Shown piece by piece: positions 1-9,388 of a stretch of DNA of 64,000 nucleotides (position 1 is its first letter; each line of letters starts with the position of its first letter). The DNA comes from Providencia huaxiensis. Its GTDB lineage: Bacteria; Pseudomonadota; Gammaproteobacteria; Enterobacterales; Enterobacteriaceae. The notes beneath the pieces are model-generated. The model did no database searches, was not told the DNA's origin, and saw only the letters and a program-made list of their open reading frames with translations. The DNA lies in contig NZ_CP031123.2 in assembly GCF_002843235.3 (NCBI RefSeq), forward strand, positions 620,001 through 684,000, read 5' to 3'. The translations under genes and the position numbers were made by a program.

Positions 1-482
1 AAGAGGTTCAAGCGGTTCTTGCTCATGAAGTTGGCCATATTATTCATGGTGATTCGAAATTAACCTTGTATGTTGGCATTTTGGCCAACGTGATTTTAAC
101 CGTGACTAATTTATTTAGTCAGATTTTTATTCGTACGGCAGGGCGCAGCCGCAATAATGCCGCGAATAAAGCGCAAATGATCCTATTAGTTCTGAATTTT
201 GTTTTACCGTGGATAACACAAATCCTCTATTTTTATTTATCTCGTACCCGTGAATATATGGCAGATGCCGCAGCGGTGGATTTGACCTCAGATAACCAAG
301 CCATGATAAGCGCACTGAAAAAAATCTCAGGTAACCATGAAACCCATGAATATGATAACAGCACGACTGGGCAAGCTTACCGAAAAGCCGCTTATATTTT
401 TAATAAAGGGGATTCTGTGTTTTCAACCCACCCCTCGATTGAAAATCGCATTGCAGTATTAGAAGGAAAAAAACAGTTTTAG
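1..482 (+). CDS. M48-family (HtpX-like) zinc metalloprotease, 3' part
   Basis: The 5' end lies outside the window. The reading frame is open from base 3 and ends at the TAA at 480-482. The visible part begins with the zinc motif HEVGH (residues 8-12 of the fragment), followed by two hydrophobic segments (around LYVGILANVILTVTNLF and MILLVLNFVLPWITQILYF) and then SRTREYMADAAAVD, where the Glu of REYMAD is the expected third zinc ligand. This order (HExxH, membrane hairpin, ExxxD) is typical of HtpX/PgaA-type membrane proteases, which degrade damaged membrane proteins. It ends with the usual STHPSIENRIAVLE tail. Which M48 subgroup it belongs to cannot be settled without the N-terminus, so no symbol is given. 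Confidence 0.85.
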   Translation, partial: EVQAVLAHEVGHIIHGDSKLTLYVGILANVILTVTNLFSQIFIRTAGRSRNNAANKAQMILLVLNFVLPWITQILYFYLSRTREYMADAAAVDLTSDNQAMISALKKISGNHETHEYDNSTTGQAYRKAAYIFNKGDSVFSTHPSIENRIAVLEGKKQF

Positions 483-660
483 TGTATAAATGACATTTTG
501 TACGCTTTGATTTACGGCATTTCCTCTCAAATGGGTGTTTTTTTAGCGAACTTTGTTGAGGTATGCTGGAACAACACGCCATTACCCCCTATAATTCCGC
601 CAACATGACATTTTACTGTTGTGTATTTTCATTTCTAATATTCAACCAGGTTATCATTTT

Positions 661-1305
661 ATGACTGACATAGCGCATCACTGTACCATTGTAGGTATAT
701 CGGGAGCCTCTGCATCTGGCAAAAGCTTAATTGCAAGCACGTTATACCGTGAGTTAAGAGAACAGGTCGGTGATCATAATATCGGTGTTATCCCAGAAGA
801 TTGCTATTACAAAGACCAAACCGAGATCCCAATGGAAGAACGCCTTAAGGTAAATTATGACCATCCCAACTCGATGGACCACAGTTTGCTTTATGAACAT
901 CTTAAATCACTGAAAAGTGGTCAAGCAGTAGAAATTCCACAATACGACTATGTCGCTCATACACGAAAACAAAAAACCATCACGTTTAAACCTAAAAAAG
1001 TCATTATCATTGAAGGTATCTTGTTATTAACAGATAAACGTTTACGTGGTGAAATGGATTTTTCTATTTTCGTTGATACACCGCTCGATATTTGCTTGAT
1101 GCGCCGTATTAAACGTGATGTAAATGAAAGGGGCAGAACGCTTGATTCCGTTATTGACCAATATAATAAAACGGTTCGCCCAATGTTTTTGCAATTTATT
1201 GAGCCATCAAAGCAATATGCCGATATCATTGTACCGCGCGGGGGGAAAAACCGTGTAGCGATTGATATCTTGAAAGCGAAAATTGGCGAATTCTGTCAAG
1301 ATTAA
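661..1305 (+). CDS. udk: Uridine kinase
   Basis: Phosphorylates uridine and cytidine to UMP and CMP in the cytoplasm (pyrimidine salvage). The 214-aa product has the P-loop [11 protein letters not shown] at residues 12-22 and the conserved [13 protein letters not shown] and [10 protein letters not shown] stretches. Its length and sequence closely follow E. coli Udk (213 aa). An in-frame codon at 619 would add 14 residues not found in the family, so the ATG at 661 (MTDIAHHC) is preferred. It is followed 38 bases later by dcd in the same direction, the same order as udk-dcd-asmA in E. coli. Confidence 0.97.
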   Translation: MTDIAHHCTIVGISGASASGKSLIASTLYRELREQVGDHNIGVIPEDCYYKDQTEIPMEERLKVNYDHPNSMDHSLLYEHLKSLKSGQAVEIPQYDYVAHTRKQKTITFKPKKVIIIEGILLLTDKRLRGEMDFSIFVDTPLDICLMRRIKRDVNERGRTLDSVIDQYNKTVRPMFLQFIEPSKQYADIIVPRGGKNRVAIDILKAKIGEFCQD

Positions 1306-1343
1306 ACCGCGCAGAAATTAAAATAATGAAGGGGGAAACAACC

Positions 1344-1925
1344 ATGCGTCTTTGTGACCGCGATATTATTCAATGGATGGATGATGGTAAATTAGTGATT
1401 AGCCCACGCCCACCAGTTGAACGAATCAATGGTGCAACTGCAGATGTTCGTTTAGGAAATCAATTCCGCGTTTTTCGAGGACACACGGCTGCATTTATTG
1501 ACCTTAGTGGCCCTAAAGATGAGGTTAATGCGGCATTAGATCGTGTCATGAGCGATGAAATTGTTCTTGATGAAGATGAGCCATTTTTTCTGCACCCAGG
1601 AGAATTAGCACTTGCAGTGACGCTTGAGTCTGTTACGCTCCCTGATAACCTTGTAGGTTGGTTAGATGGGCGTTCTTCATTAGCGAGATTAGGTTTGATG
1701 GTGCACGTAACCGCACATCGAATTGACCCCGGCTGGCATGGTCAAATCGTGCTAGAATTCTACAATTCAGGTAAATTGCCGTTAGCGTTGCGTCCTGGTA
1801 TGGTGATTGGTGCCTTAAGCTTTGAGCCGTTATCTGGTAGTGCTGATCGCCCCTATAATAGCCGGCAAGATGCTAAATATAAAAACCAACAAGGTGCTGT
1901 TGGTAGCCGTATCAGCGAAGACTGA
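1344..1925 (+). CDS. dcd: dCTP deaminase
   Basis: Deaminates dCTP to dUTP, the main route to dTMP in enterobacteria. The protein is 193 aa, the same length as E. coli Dcd, from the ATG at 1344. That ATG has a strong ribosome-binding site (AGGGGG) about 9 bases upstream; an upstream ATG at 1326 overlaps this site and is rejected. Catalytic residues match the E. coli enzyme: Ser111 and Arg115 in [10 protein letters not shown], and Glu138 in IVLEFYNSG. The trimer-forming C-terminus ([12 protein letters not shown]) is intact. It is probably co-transcribed with udk. Confidence 0.97.
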   Translation: MRLCDRDIIQWMDDGKLVISPRPPVERINGATADVRLGNQFRVFRGHTAAFIDLSGPKDEVNAALDRVMSDEIVLDEDEPFFLHPGELALAVTLESVTLPDNLVGWLDGRSSLARLGLMVHVTAHRIDPGWHGQIVLEFYNSGKLPLALRPGMVIGALSFEPLSGSADRPYNSRQDAKYKNQQGAVGSRISED

Positions 1926-2053
1926 TAACCGGTGAACTTTGCGGAAATTGTTGCGTTTTAATGGATATTAAATAGGTAATTTCCGCCCATTTTCAGGGAT
2001 AGGTGTGAGTTCATTTTTGTGGCGAGCGCAAGCGGAATTAAAGAGAGGGAAGG

Positions 2054-3892
2054 ATGAAACGTTTTTTGACGACACTGATTATTTTACTTGTGGTGATTGT
2101 CGCTGGGCTAACAACACTTGTAATGCTCGTGAACCCGAACGATTTTCGTCATTATCTTGTTGAACAAGTAGAGAAAAAAAGTGGTTATCAACTCGAGTTC
2201 AACGGCGACATGCGTTGGCATGTATGGCCAACTTTAAGCATTATTACTGGGCCAGTTTCCCTTACCGCACCGAATGCCGCTAAGCCTATTCTAAGTGCCG
2301 ATAATATGCGTTTAGATGTTGAATTATGGCCACTCATTTCCCATAAGCTTTCTGTTGAGCAAATTGTTATCGATGGCGCTGTTATCCGAAAAACGCCAGA
2401 GAGCGAAATCCAAACTCACCATAACGCTCCTGTAGCACCAGGTGGTGCGCCGACAGCAGCGGCTTCACAAGATAAAAGTAGCTGGTTATTAGATATAGAA
2501 AAAATTAATATTTCTAATAGTTTAGTTATTTGGCAAACAGCTAAAGATGAATTTAACCTGCGTAATATTGATTTATCACTGAAGAAAAATGATAAAAATC
2601 AGGTAGCGGTTAAATTCAGTGGAAATCTGAATAAAAACCAACAAGAGTTTGTATTTAATTTACGTGCGGATGTTAACTTATCCGATATTAATCAAAAAAT
2701 TAGTGGGGCGTTAACTCAATTCGACTATAAATTGAGTGGTGTCGATTTACCTGAAAGTGGGATTGAAGGGCAAATAACGGGTGATTTTCTATATACCAAA
2801 GGGAAGGTGGAAAGTGCGAGTTTAAGCAAGCTGGCAATAACGGCCAATGAAAGCGCCTTATCAGGGGATGCCAGTATCCAATTAACAGACACACCGCAAA
2901 TTGTTATTAAACTAGCCGCAGATAAACTGGATTTAGATAACTTATTAGGCACCGCTTCGGCAAATATTAATTCAGAAATAGAAACGAATAATAACCGCGT
3001 TGGTGTTAAACCTGTGATTTCAGGCTCTAATCCTCAGCAGTATGACTTATCAGGGTTAAAGACTTTTACCGCGAATATTAGCCTAGGGATAAATCATTTG
3101 ATTTATCGTGGAATGATAGTAAACGACGTCATTTTTGAGGCGCAGAACCAAACACCACGCCTGACCGTTTCAAAATTACAAGGCAAAGCCTTTGGTGGTG
3201 ATTTTTCATTGCCTGTGACGTTTAATTACAGCTCAACGCCTGCTTATGTTTCAGCAAAACCAGATCTAAAAAATATCGACCTAACACCGTTATTAAATGC
3301 TTTCAATATGCCACAAAAACTAAGCGGGGTTATTTCACTCAATGCTGCGTTATCCGGTGTTGGTTATGACGATTATGCAGTGAAAAACCAATGGCAAGGG
3401 CCGGTTAATTTTGAACTAAGAAACGCAAAATTACAGGGGCTGAATATTCCGCTATTAATTCAGCAATCCGTTTCCAGAGTAACCAATAAGATTAATGCAC
3501 CCGTCAATTCGGGAAATTTCACTGAGGTTGATTCCTTCACTGTGACAGGAAAATTAAATAAAGGTAATTTGAATATTTCCTCTATGAATGCGGTCTCACC
3601 CTTAGTTAACATTAGCGGACAAGGTCGGATGAATATTCCTAATGAAACCATTGATGTCAATTTAGGGGTTAATATTTCTAATGGATGGGGCGGTGATTCA
3701 CGTTTAGTTCAACAGTTGCAAGCTATGACTATTCCTCTGCGAATTTATGGCAGCTGGCACAATTTAAAATACCAATTAGATGTGGAAAAACTACTGCGTA
3801 ATGAGTTACGGACGCAAGCTAAAGAAGCTATTGGTAACTTCCTAAAGAAAGAAGAAAATAAAGGGCTCAATGATTTATTGAATTCATTGTGA
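2054..3892 (+). CDS. asmA: AsmA-family inner-membrane protein
   Basis: A 612-aa protein (E. coli AsmA is 617 aa) with one N-terminal membrane anchor (residues about 5-27) and a long periplasmic beta-rich body. AsmA-like proteins are thought to be bridge-like lipid carriers affecting outer-membrane assembly. The start has a good ribosome-binding site (AGAGAGGGAAGG). Conserved pieces include NPNDFRHYLVEQVEKKSG at the N-terminus and the AsmA C-terminal block (ISGQGRMNIPNETID). A His/Pro/Ala-rich linker around residues 118-138 is probably disordered. It follows dcd as in E. coli and is followed by a hairpin that could end transcription. Confidence 0.95.
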   Translation: MKRFLTTLIILLVVIVAGLTTLVMLVNPNDFRHYLVEQVEKKSGYQLEFNGDMRWHVWPTLSIITGPVSLTAPNAAKPILSADNMRLDVELWPLISHKLSVEQIVIDGAVIRKTPESEIQTHHNAPVAPGGAPTAAASQDKSSWLLDIEKINISNSLVIWQTAKDEFNLRNIDLSLKKNDKNQVAVKFSGNLNKNQQEFVFNLRADVNLSDINQKISGALTQFDYKLSGVDLPESGIEGQITGDFLYTKGKVESASLSKLAITANESALSGDASIQLTDTPQIVIKLAADKLDLDNLLGTASANINSEIETNNNRVGVKPVISGSNPQQYDLSGLKTFTANISLGINHLIYRGMIVNDVIFEAQNQTPRLTVSKLQGKAFGGDFSLPVTFNYSSTPAYVSAKPDLKNIDLTPLLNAFNMPQKLSGVISLNAALSGVGYDDYAVKNQWQGPVNFELRNAKLQGLNIPLLIQQSVSRVTNKINAPVNSGNFTEVDSFTVTGKLNKGNLNISSMNAVSPLVNISGQGRMNIPNETIDVNLGVNISNGWGGDSRLVQQLQAMTIPLRIYGSWHNLKYQLDVEKLLRNELRTQAKEAIGNFLKKEENKGLNDLLNSL

Positions 3893-3927
3893 AGATAAAT
3901 TTATGCTTTATATATGAATAGTATAAA

Positions 3928-3958
3928 AATGGAGCCGCTTAAAATAAGTGGCTCCATT
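3928..3958. terminator. Terminator hairpin between asmA and the orphan at 3972
   Basis: A 14-bp stem (AATGGAGCCGCTTA against TAAGTGGCTCCATT, with one G-U pair) with a 3-base loop. On the minus strand it is followed by five T residues, so it suits the minus-strand gene best. It lies between two convergent genes and may act both ways. Confidence 0.75.
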
Positions 3959-3971
3959 TGATGGTAATAAT

Positions 3972-4511
3972 TTATAATTCAAATTTGGATAGTGTTTTTT
4001 TGCCCATCAGAAGGTTATCATGTTTTTCACTATTATCTATGTAAGTTTGGTGAGTCTGATTCATTCTGACATTATCTTGTTTTTTTAACTTTGCTATCTG
4101 AGCCTCCACGTTTTTTACTTGACCTGGTGCACGATCGAGTGTTTTTTGCTTCGAACTATGATGCTTGTATGAAGAGCTATTTAACAGCTTTTGATATTTA
4201 AAGATGTCTTTTTGTATAGTATCTAATCTGTCCCCAAAATCTTTGATATTATCCTTAGAGAATGCCCCATTTTCTTTGTTGTTTTTAAAATCGTTAATTT
4301 TTGAAGTAATATCACTTAACAGCTTTGTAATGGCATTATTCAGTTGTTTAACATCTTTTTTATTAACGGTTTTTTCTGATGTAGTAACAGGACATTTTTG
4401 ATTATTGTTACTAACGTTGTTAGTATGTCCACTTATACCTTTCGATGAATTACTTGTATTTCTATTTACATTCTGGATATTTGTATTTTGTTGAGGAGTT
4501 TTAATTTTCAT
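3972..4511 (-). CDS. Orphan Asn/Lys-rich protein, coiled-coil-like
   Basis: I do not recognise this 179-aa protein. The first 50 residues are low-complexity (Asn, Ser, Thr, Gln, Lys) with no hydrophobic signal peptide. Residues 53-110 and 130-148 look helical with heptad-like Leu/Ile/Val spacing (for example LNNAITKLLSDITSKINDF), so a coiled coil is likely. The start has a weak AAAGG about 7 bases upstream. It lies downstream of yegH on the same strand but is separated from it by a terminator, so it should have its own promoter. The gene is much more AT-rich than its neighbours, which suggests transfer. The N-terminus resembles type III secretion signals in composition, but that is only a guess. 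Confidence 0.6.
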   Translation of the reverse strand: MKIKTPQQNTNIQNVNRNTSNSSKGISGHTNNVSNNNQKCPVTTSEKTVNKKDVKQLNNAITKLLSDITSKINDFKNNKENGAFSKDNIKDFGDRLDTIQKDIFKYQKLLNSSSYKHHSSKQKTLDRAPGQVKNVEAQIAKLKKQDNVRMNQTHQTYIDNSEKHDNLLMGKKTLSKFEL

Positions 4512-4643
4512 AACATGGCCTTTATTAAAGTTAATTGTATTTTACTGGTCGAATTATTCAGTGTTTCAATGTTATTATCTTTAATAAAACGCTACTGTTT
4601 TTATTGTTAATGGTTAAAGGGATAATATCTGCGGTTTTTAGGC

Positions 4644-4671
4644 AAAAAAATACCAGCCATATAGGCTGGTA
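4644..4671 (-). terminator. yegH terminator
   Basis: The stem TACCAGCC/GGCTGGTA (8 bp, 5-base loop) is followed on the minus strand by seven T residues (4644-4650). It is a classic intrinsic terminator just after the yegH stop codon. Confidence 0.9.
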
Positions 4672-4694
4672 CTTAGTCAAAAAGCACGTGCTAA

Positions 4695-6278
4695 TTAGTC
4701 ATCTTCAAACTCATAACCATCCCCTTCAGGGGCTGGTGGAGTGATTAACACTTTATTGACGCGGTGGCTGTTAACCTCAAGAGGTTGGAAGATACAACCA
4801 TTGATGGTGACCTGTTCCCCCACTTCTGGAACGCGCTGTAAGTGCTCCATTAAAAGACCTGCAATAGTTTCATATTCACGCTTATCGTCTAATTCCATCG
4901 GGATAAACATGATCAAGTCTTCAAGTGGCATAAAACCATTGGCAATCCAGGTACCGTCATCCAGTTTTTGAATGTCGTGGCGAGAGTCATTTTCTTCATC
5001 ACCCACTGGCAAGTTACCTGCGATGGTTTCCATTACGTCGGTCAATGTCACGATACCTTCGATAGAACCAAACTCATCGACAACGAAGGCAAAGTGAGTA
5101 TGCGCCTTACGGAACTGCTCTAACGCTTTTAATAGTGATAACCCTTCAGGGAATATTAATGGTTGGGTAATTAGCGCACGTAAGTTTAATGGCTGGCCTT
5201 TTAATTGCTGCTTAACCAAATCCATCACATGCACAACACCGACAGGTTCATCGCTGATAGTTTCATCGATGACAACTAAACGTGAGTGTGGGTTCTTCTC
5301 CATTAATTGCAGTAAATCTGCAGAAGATTTATTAATGTCGAGATAGTCCACATCATGGCGCGAAGTCATGATGCTTTCAACGTTGCGCTGGGCCATGCCA
5401 AGTACGCGAGCAATCATCAAACGTTCTTGAGGGTCAAAAACCGATTGATTATCTGCGATAAGGTTTGAGGTGTGAGGGTCTAATTCCCCACGCTCATTAT
5501 TACCGCTAAGAATACGTAATACTGCTTCTGCCGTACGTTCACGTAGTGGGCGAGAGCCTGTTAGGAACTTACGACGGTTAAATTGGGCAAATTGGTTTAA
5601 GACTTCAATCATGATAGAGAAGCCAATTGCAGCGTATAGATAACCTTTAGGAATGGCATAACCAAAACCTTCGGCAACTAAGCTGAAACCAATCATTAGT
5701 AAGAAGCTTAAACACAGTATGACAATGGTTGGGTGCTGGTTAACAAAGCTAGTTAACGGTTTACTTGCCCAAATCATTAATGCCATTGCAATGGTTACAG
5801 CAGCAATCATTACACCGATATGGTCAACCATACCGACAGCGGTGATCACAGAGTCCAATGAGAATACGGCATCAAGAACAATAATTTGTGCAACAACAGC
5901 CCAGAAATTCGATGTCTTTCTTTGGGTATTGGTGTGTTCGTCTTTCCCCTCCAACCGCTCGTTTAACTCCATTGTGGCTTTAAACAAGAGGAATAAACCA
6001 CCCACTAACATGATCAAGTCTCGAGCACTAAAGGCGTGATCAAAGAGAGTTAATATTGGTTTCGTGAGGGTAATGAGCCATGACAGGCTAAATAGAAGAA
6101 CTACACGCATAATCAGGGCTAATAAAAGTCCAGTTACACGGGCTCTATCACGCAGCTTTGGCGGGAGCTTATCGGCCAGAATGGCGATGAAGACGAGGTT
6201 ATCAATACCAAGAACGATTTCTAGAACGATAAGGGTAGCGAGGCCCGCCCAAATCGAAGGATCTGCGATCCATTCCAT
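4695..6278 (-). CDS. yegH: TerC-family membrane protein with CBS and CorC domains
   Basis: A 527-aa inner-membrane protein, the same length as E. coli YegH. The N-terminal part (about 1-235) has seven or so membrane segments with the TerC signature ([12 protein letters not shown] and [20 protein letters not shown], whose Asp residues are thought to bind metal). Two CBS domains follow (about 305-430, including [20 protein letters not shown]), then a CorC/HlyC C-terminal domain. TerC relatives export metals such as manganese to supply secreted enzymes; the substrate here is unknown. The neighbourhood udk-dcd-asmA-yegH matches E. coli. Confidence 0.93.
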   Translation of the reverse strand: MEWIADPSIWAGLATLIVLEIVLGIDNLVFIAILADKLPPKLRDRARVTGLLLALIMRVVLLFSLSWLITLTKPILTLFDHAFSARDLIMLVGGLFLLFKATMELNERLEGKDEHTNTQRKTSNFWAVVAQIIVLDAVFSLDSVITAVGMVDHIGVMIAAVTIAMALMIWASKPLTSFVNQHPTIVILCLSFLLMIGFSLVAEGFGYAIPKGYLYAAIGFSIMIEVLNQFAQFNRRKFLTGSRPLRERTAEAVLRILSGNNERGELDPHTSNLIADNQSVFDPQERLMIARVLGMAQRNVESIMTSRHDVDYLDINKSSADLLQLMEKNPHSRLVVIDETISDEPVGVVHVMDLVKQQLKGQPLNLRALITQPLIFPEGLSLLKALEQFRKAHTHFAFVVDEFGSIEGIVTLTDVMETIAGNLPVGDEENDSRHDIQKLDDGTWIANGFMPLEDLIMFIPMELDDKREYETIAGLLMEHLQRVPEVGEQVTINGCIFQPLEVNSHRVNKVLITPPAPEGDGYEFEDD

Positions 6279-6520
6279 ACAGTTTGTTTTACCTTCTGAT
6301 ATGACGGCTTATACCGACGAATGAATAATGCGGTTTGTTGAATGAAATATCAATAAAAAATCACGTTAATTGGACAATTCTTGACAAAAATGGCCTTGTA
6401 TACGTCATCGATTGCATCAATAACTACCATGCTGTCCAATCCTAGGTTAATATGTGATCCCGTTAACAGAATGTCAGCACGGTCGAGGCTGACTTAGTCC
6501 TAATCAGACAGGAGTTGTTC

Positions 6521-7927
6521 ATGTCAAAGCAGCAGATTGGTGTTGTCGGAATGGCAGTCATGGGGCGTAACCTTGCGCTCAATATTGAAAGCCGTGGTTA
6601 CTCAGTGTCTATCTTTAATCGTTCTAAAGATAAAACAGACGAAGTGATTGCCGAAAATCCAGGGAAAAAATTAGTTCCCAACTATACGATTGAAGAGTTT
6701 GTTGACTCTCTGGAAAAACCTCGCCGCATCTTGTTGATGGTAAAAGCGGGTGAAGCAACGGACAAAACAATTGCCTCGCTGACTCCTCATCTGGACAAAG
6801 GGGATATCTTAATTGACGGTGGTAATACCTTATTCACTGATACTATCCGTCGTAATCGTGAATTATCCGAGCAAGGTTTTAATTTCATCGGTACTGGTGT
6901 TTCTGGTGGTGAAGAAGGCGCACTGAAAGGCCCTTCAATTATGCCAGGTGGCCAAAAAGAAGCTTATGAATTAGTTGCGCCAATCTTAAGAGAAATTGCA
7001 GCGCAAGCGGAAGGCGAACCTTGTGTGACCTACATTGGTGCAGACGGTGCGGGCCACTATGTGAAAATGGTTCACAATGGTATCGAATATGGTGACATGC
7101 AGTTAATCGCAGAAGCCTATTCATTACTAAAAGGGTCATTGAACCTCAGTAACGAAGAATTAGCGGGCATCTTTGCTGAGTGGAACAAAGGTGAACTGAG
7201 CAGCTATTTAATTGAAATCACTGCAGATATCTTCAAGAAAAAAGATGAAGAGGGGAAATATCTGGTTGACGTGATCCTCGATGAAGCTGCTAATAAAGGT
7301 ACTGGTAAATGGACTAGCCAGAGTGCGCTGGATTTAAGTATCCCTCTAACTTTAATTACTGAATCTGTCTTTGCGCGTTATATTTCTTTCTTAAAAGATC
7401 AGCGTGTTGCGGCATCCAAAGTATTAACGGGTCCAACCTTGAAAGCCGTTGAAGGCGATAAAAAAGACTTTATTGAAAAAGTTCGCCGTGCGCTGTATTT
7501 AGGTAAAATTGTGTCTTATGCACAAGGCTTCCAACAGCTGAAAGCGGCATCGGAAGAATATAACTGGGATTTAAACTACGGTGAAATTGCAAAAATCTTC
7601 CGTGCAGGTTGTATTATTCGTGCGCAGTTCCTGCAAAAAATTACGGACGCGTATAACCAAGATGCGAAAATTGCCAATTTACTGTTAGCGCCATACTTCA
7701 AACAAATTGCTGATGAATATCAGCAAGCACTGCGTGATGTTGTTTGCTACGGCGTACAAAATGGTATCCCAACACCAACATTCTCCGCGGCTATTTCTTA
7801 TTATGATAGCTACCGTTCAGCGGTATTGCCTGCAAACTTAATCCAAGCACAGCGTGACTACTTCGGTGCTCACACTTATAAGCGTACTGATAAAGACGGT
7901 GTTTTCCATACTGAGTGGATGGAATAA
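6521..7927 (+). CDS. gnd: 6-phosphogluconate dehydrogenase (decarboxylating)
   Basis: Oxidises and decarboxylates 6-phosphogluconate to ribulose 5-phosphate with NADP+ (oxidative pentose phosphate pathway, cytoplasm). It has 468 residues, equal to E. coli Gnd, from the ATG at 6521 with AGGAG 8 bases upstream. The Rossmann motif [13 protein letters not shown] is at 7-19. The catalytic Lys/Glu segment [14 protein letters not shown] lies near residue 183, with the C-terminal substrate-binding tail present. The upstream leader (about 6400-6520) contains a small GTCAGC/GCTGAC hairpin before the ribosome-binding site. In many enterobacteria gnd sits beside surface-polysaccharide genes and his; here an accessory stretch fills that interval. 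Confidence 0.98.
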   Translation: MSKQQIGVVGMAVMGRNLALNIESRGYSVSIFNRSKDKTDEVIAENPGKKLVPNYTIEEFVDSLEKPRRILLMVKAGEATDKTIASLTPHLDKGDILIDGGNTLFTDTIRRNRELSEQGFNFIGTGVSGGEEGALKGPSIMPGGQKEAYELVAPILREIAAQAEGEPCVTYIGADGAGHYVKMVHNGIEYGDMQLIAEAYSLLKGSLNLSNEELAGIFAEWNKGELSSYLIEITADIFKKKDEEGKYLVDVILDEAANKGTGKWTSQSALDLSIPLTLITESVFARYISFLKDQRVAASKVLTGPTLKAVEGDKKDFIEKVRRALYLGKIVSYAQGFQQLKAASEEYNWDLNYGEIAKIFRAGCIIRAQFLQKITDAYNQDAKIANLLLAPYFKQIADEYQQALRDVVCYGVQNGIPTPTFSAAISYYDSYRSAVLPANLIQAQRDYFGAHTYKRTDKDGVFHTEWME

Positions 7928-7960
7928 AATTCGTTATCATTAATCTTTGATAACCCAAAG

Positions 7961-7984
7961 GGCGCTAGGTTTAGCGCCTTTTTT
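7961..7984 (+). terminator. gnd terminator
   Basis: GGCGCTA/TAGCGCC stem with a GGTT loop followed by six T residues. Confidence 0.92.
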
Positions 7985-8119
7985 CACTTTTGAAGAGCCG
8001 TAAAATGTTTAATTTATAATTATAAGTAACTCATTAATTATACGGTGATTTTTGTTTTTTTTATTATTTATTACATCTAATATTTTCTAAACTACATTTA
8101 TCGAGTCTAGGCATGGTTT

Positions 8120-9316
8120 ATGCGTAATTTTCTTATCTTAGTACTTTTATTAGTATTACTTGGCCCATTAGGGATTGATTTATATTTGCCTACAATACCT
8201 GATATTGCGAAGGATTTAGGAAGCCGTGAGTCGGTGATCCAATCTACAATTGCCTTGTTTATTTTAGTTTTAGGCTTAGGGCAGTTAATTTCAGGCCCAT
8301 TAGTGGATAGGTATGGCCGAAAACCTATCGCGATTTTGGGTATAGTGCTTTACATCATTGGGGCAGGTGTTGCTATTGCAGCAACAACCCCCGTGGTATT
8401 TATTGCCTCGCGTTTATTGCAAGGGGTTGCAGTCTGTTGTACTTCGGTAGTGGCATTTAGTTGTGTGCGTGACCGTATGAATGGCACGGAAGCGGCTCGT
8501 GCTTTTGGTTTTTTGAATGGAACATTGAATATTGTTCCTGCGTTAGCTCCGTTGCTCGGAGGCCTGTTAGCAGAAGCGTGGGGCTGGCGAGCACCGTTTT
8601 GGTTTCTTGCTTTGTATGCGTTAGTCATATTAGTGCTGATTGTTGCCTTTTTACCTGAAACTCGCCCGGCTAATTTGCCAAAAGCAAAAGTTATCCCGCT
8701 GAAAACCTATGGCCGAATTTTGGGGGATCGCCACTTTATGGTGTTTGCCTTAGTCAATGCGGGTACGATGGGAATGGCGTTGACTTATGTTTCTCTTGCA
8801 CCTACTGTGCTGATGGGGGATGCCCAGTTAACTCCGCTCGCGTTTTCTATTGTATTTGGTATTAATGGTTTTTGGATCATGTTTGCCAGTTATATCGCTA
8901 ATTATTTTATTCATAAAATAGGGCGACCAACTTGTTTGTTAGTTGGTAGTTCAATGATGGCATTTGGCTGCTTAGGGTTATTGCTAGGTTTTGTCGTATT
9001 ACCGATAGAAATACAAAGCCATTGGTTAGTTTATATGTTACCTGTCGCTTGCGCTTGTACAGGGCTGGCCTTTATGATGGGAACGGCAACCAGTTATGCT
9101 TTAGAACCGTTTGGTAATGAAGCAGGCACCGCATCTGCCTTAGTGGGGTTTGTTCAAATGGCAGGGGGAGCGACACTGGGACTTTGCGCTATCGGTTTGC
9201 CTATCGCGCCAAAAATGTCATTGGCGTTAGTTATGTTAGTTGGATGTTTATTCGGTTTACTTGCAAGAAAAACAAGCTTATTGCTTGCTAGATCAGCCTC
9301 GACGAGAACAATTTAA
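8120..9316 (+). CDS. MFS transporter, DHA1 / Bcr-CflA-like drug exporter
   Basis: A 398-aa major facilitator protein with 12 predicted membrane segments. The motif A loop GPLVDRYGRKP (about residues 59-69) and the motif C-like region of segment 5 (GTLNIVPALAPLLGGLLAEAWG) place it in the drug:H+ antiporter DHA1 group. The N-terminal PLGIDLYLPTIPDIA is typical of Bcr/CflA/MdtL relatives. The substrate cannot be read from sequence. The start at 8120 is the second of two near ATGs; the one at 8112 runs into a stop at once. It is a lone gene following gnd. Confidence 0.88.
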   Translation: MRNFLILVLLLVLLGPLGIDLYLPTIPDIAKDLGSRESVIQSTIALFILVLGLGQLISGPLVDRYGRKPIAILGIVLYIIGAGVAIAATTPVVFIASRLLQGVAVCCTSVVAFSCVRDRMNGTEAARAFGFLNGTLNIVPALAPLLGGLLAEAWGWRAPFWFLALYALVILVLIVAFLPETRPANLPKAKVIPLKTYGRILGDRHFMVFALVNAGTMGMALTYVSLAPTVLMGDAQLTPLAFSIVFGINGFWIMFASYIANYFIHKIGRPTCLLVGSSMMAFGCLGLLLGFVVLPIEIQSHWLVYMLPVACACTGLAFMMGTATSYALEPFGNEAGTASALVGFVQMAGGATLGLCAIGLPIAPKMSLALVMLVGCLFGLLARKTSLLLARSASTRTI

Positions 9317-9343
9317 TATTGTTATTTCAATATGTTATATGTA

Positions 9344-9378
9344 GTTATCACTAATTGGCTTAGATAATTAGTGATAAC
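9344..9378. terminator. Hairpin between convergent MFS and M66 genes
   Basis: A 13-bp perfect stem (GTTATCACTAATT against AATTAGTGATAAC) with a 9-base loop, placed between two convergent stop codons. It has no clear T run, so its efficiency is uncertain. Confidence 0.6.
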
Positions 9379-9388
9379 TTGGATAATA

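Noticed and set aside
5719..6324. Plus-strand ORFs opposite yegH
   Set aside because: They are antisense to the membrane part of yegH and have no independent start signals.
6363..6410. TTGACA as the gnd -35 box
   Set aside because: No acceptable -10 sequence lies 16-18 bases downstream; TATACG is only 12 bases away.
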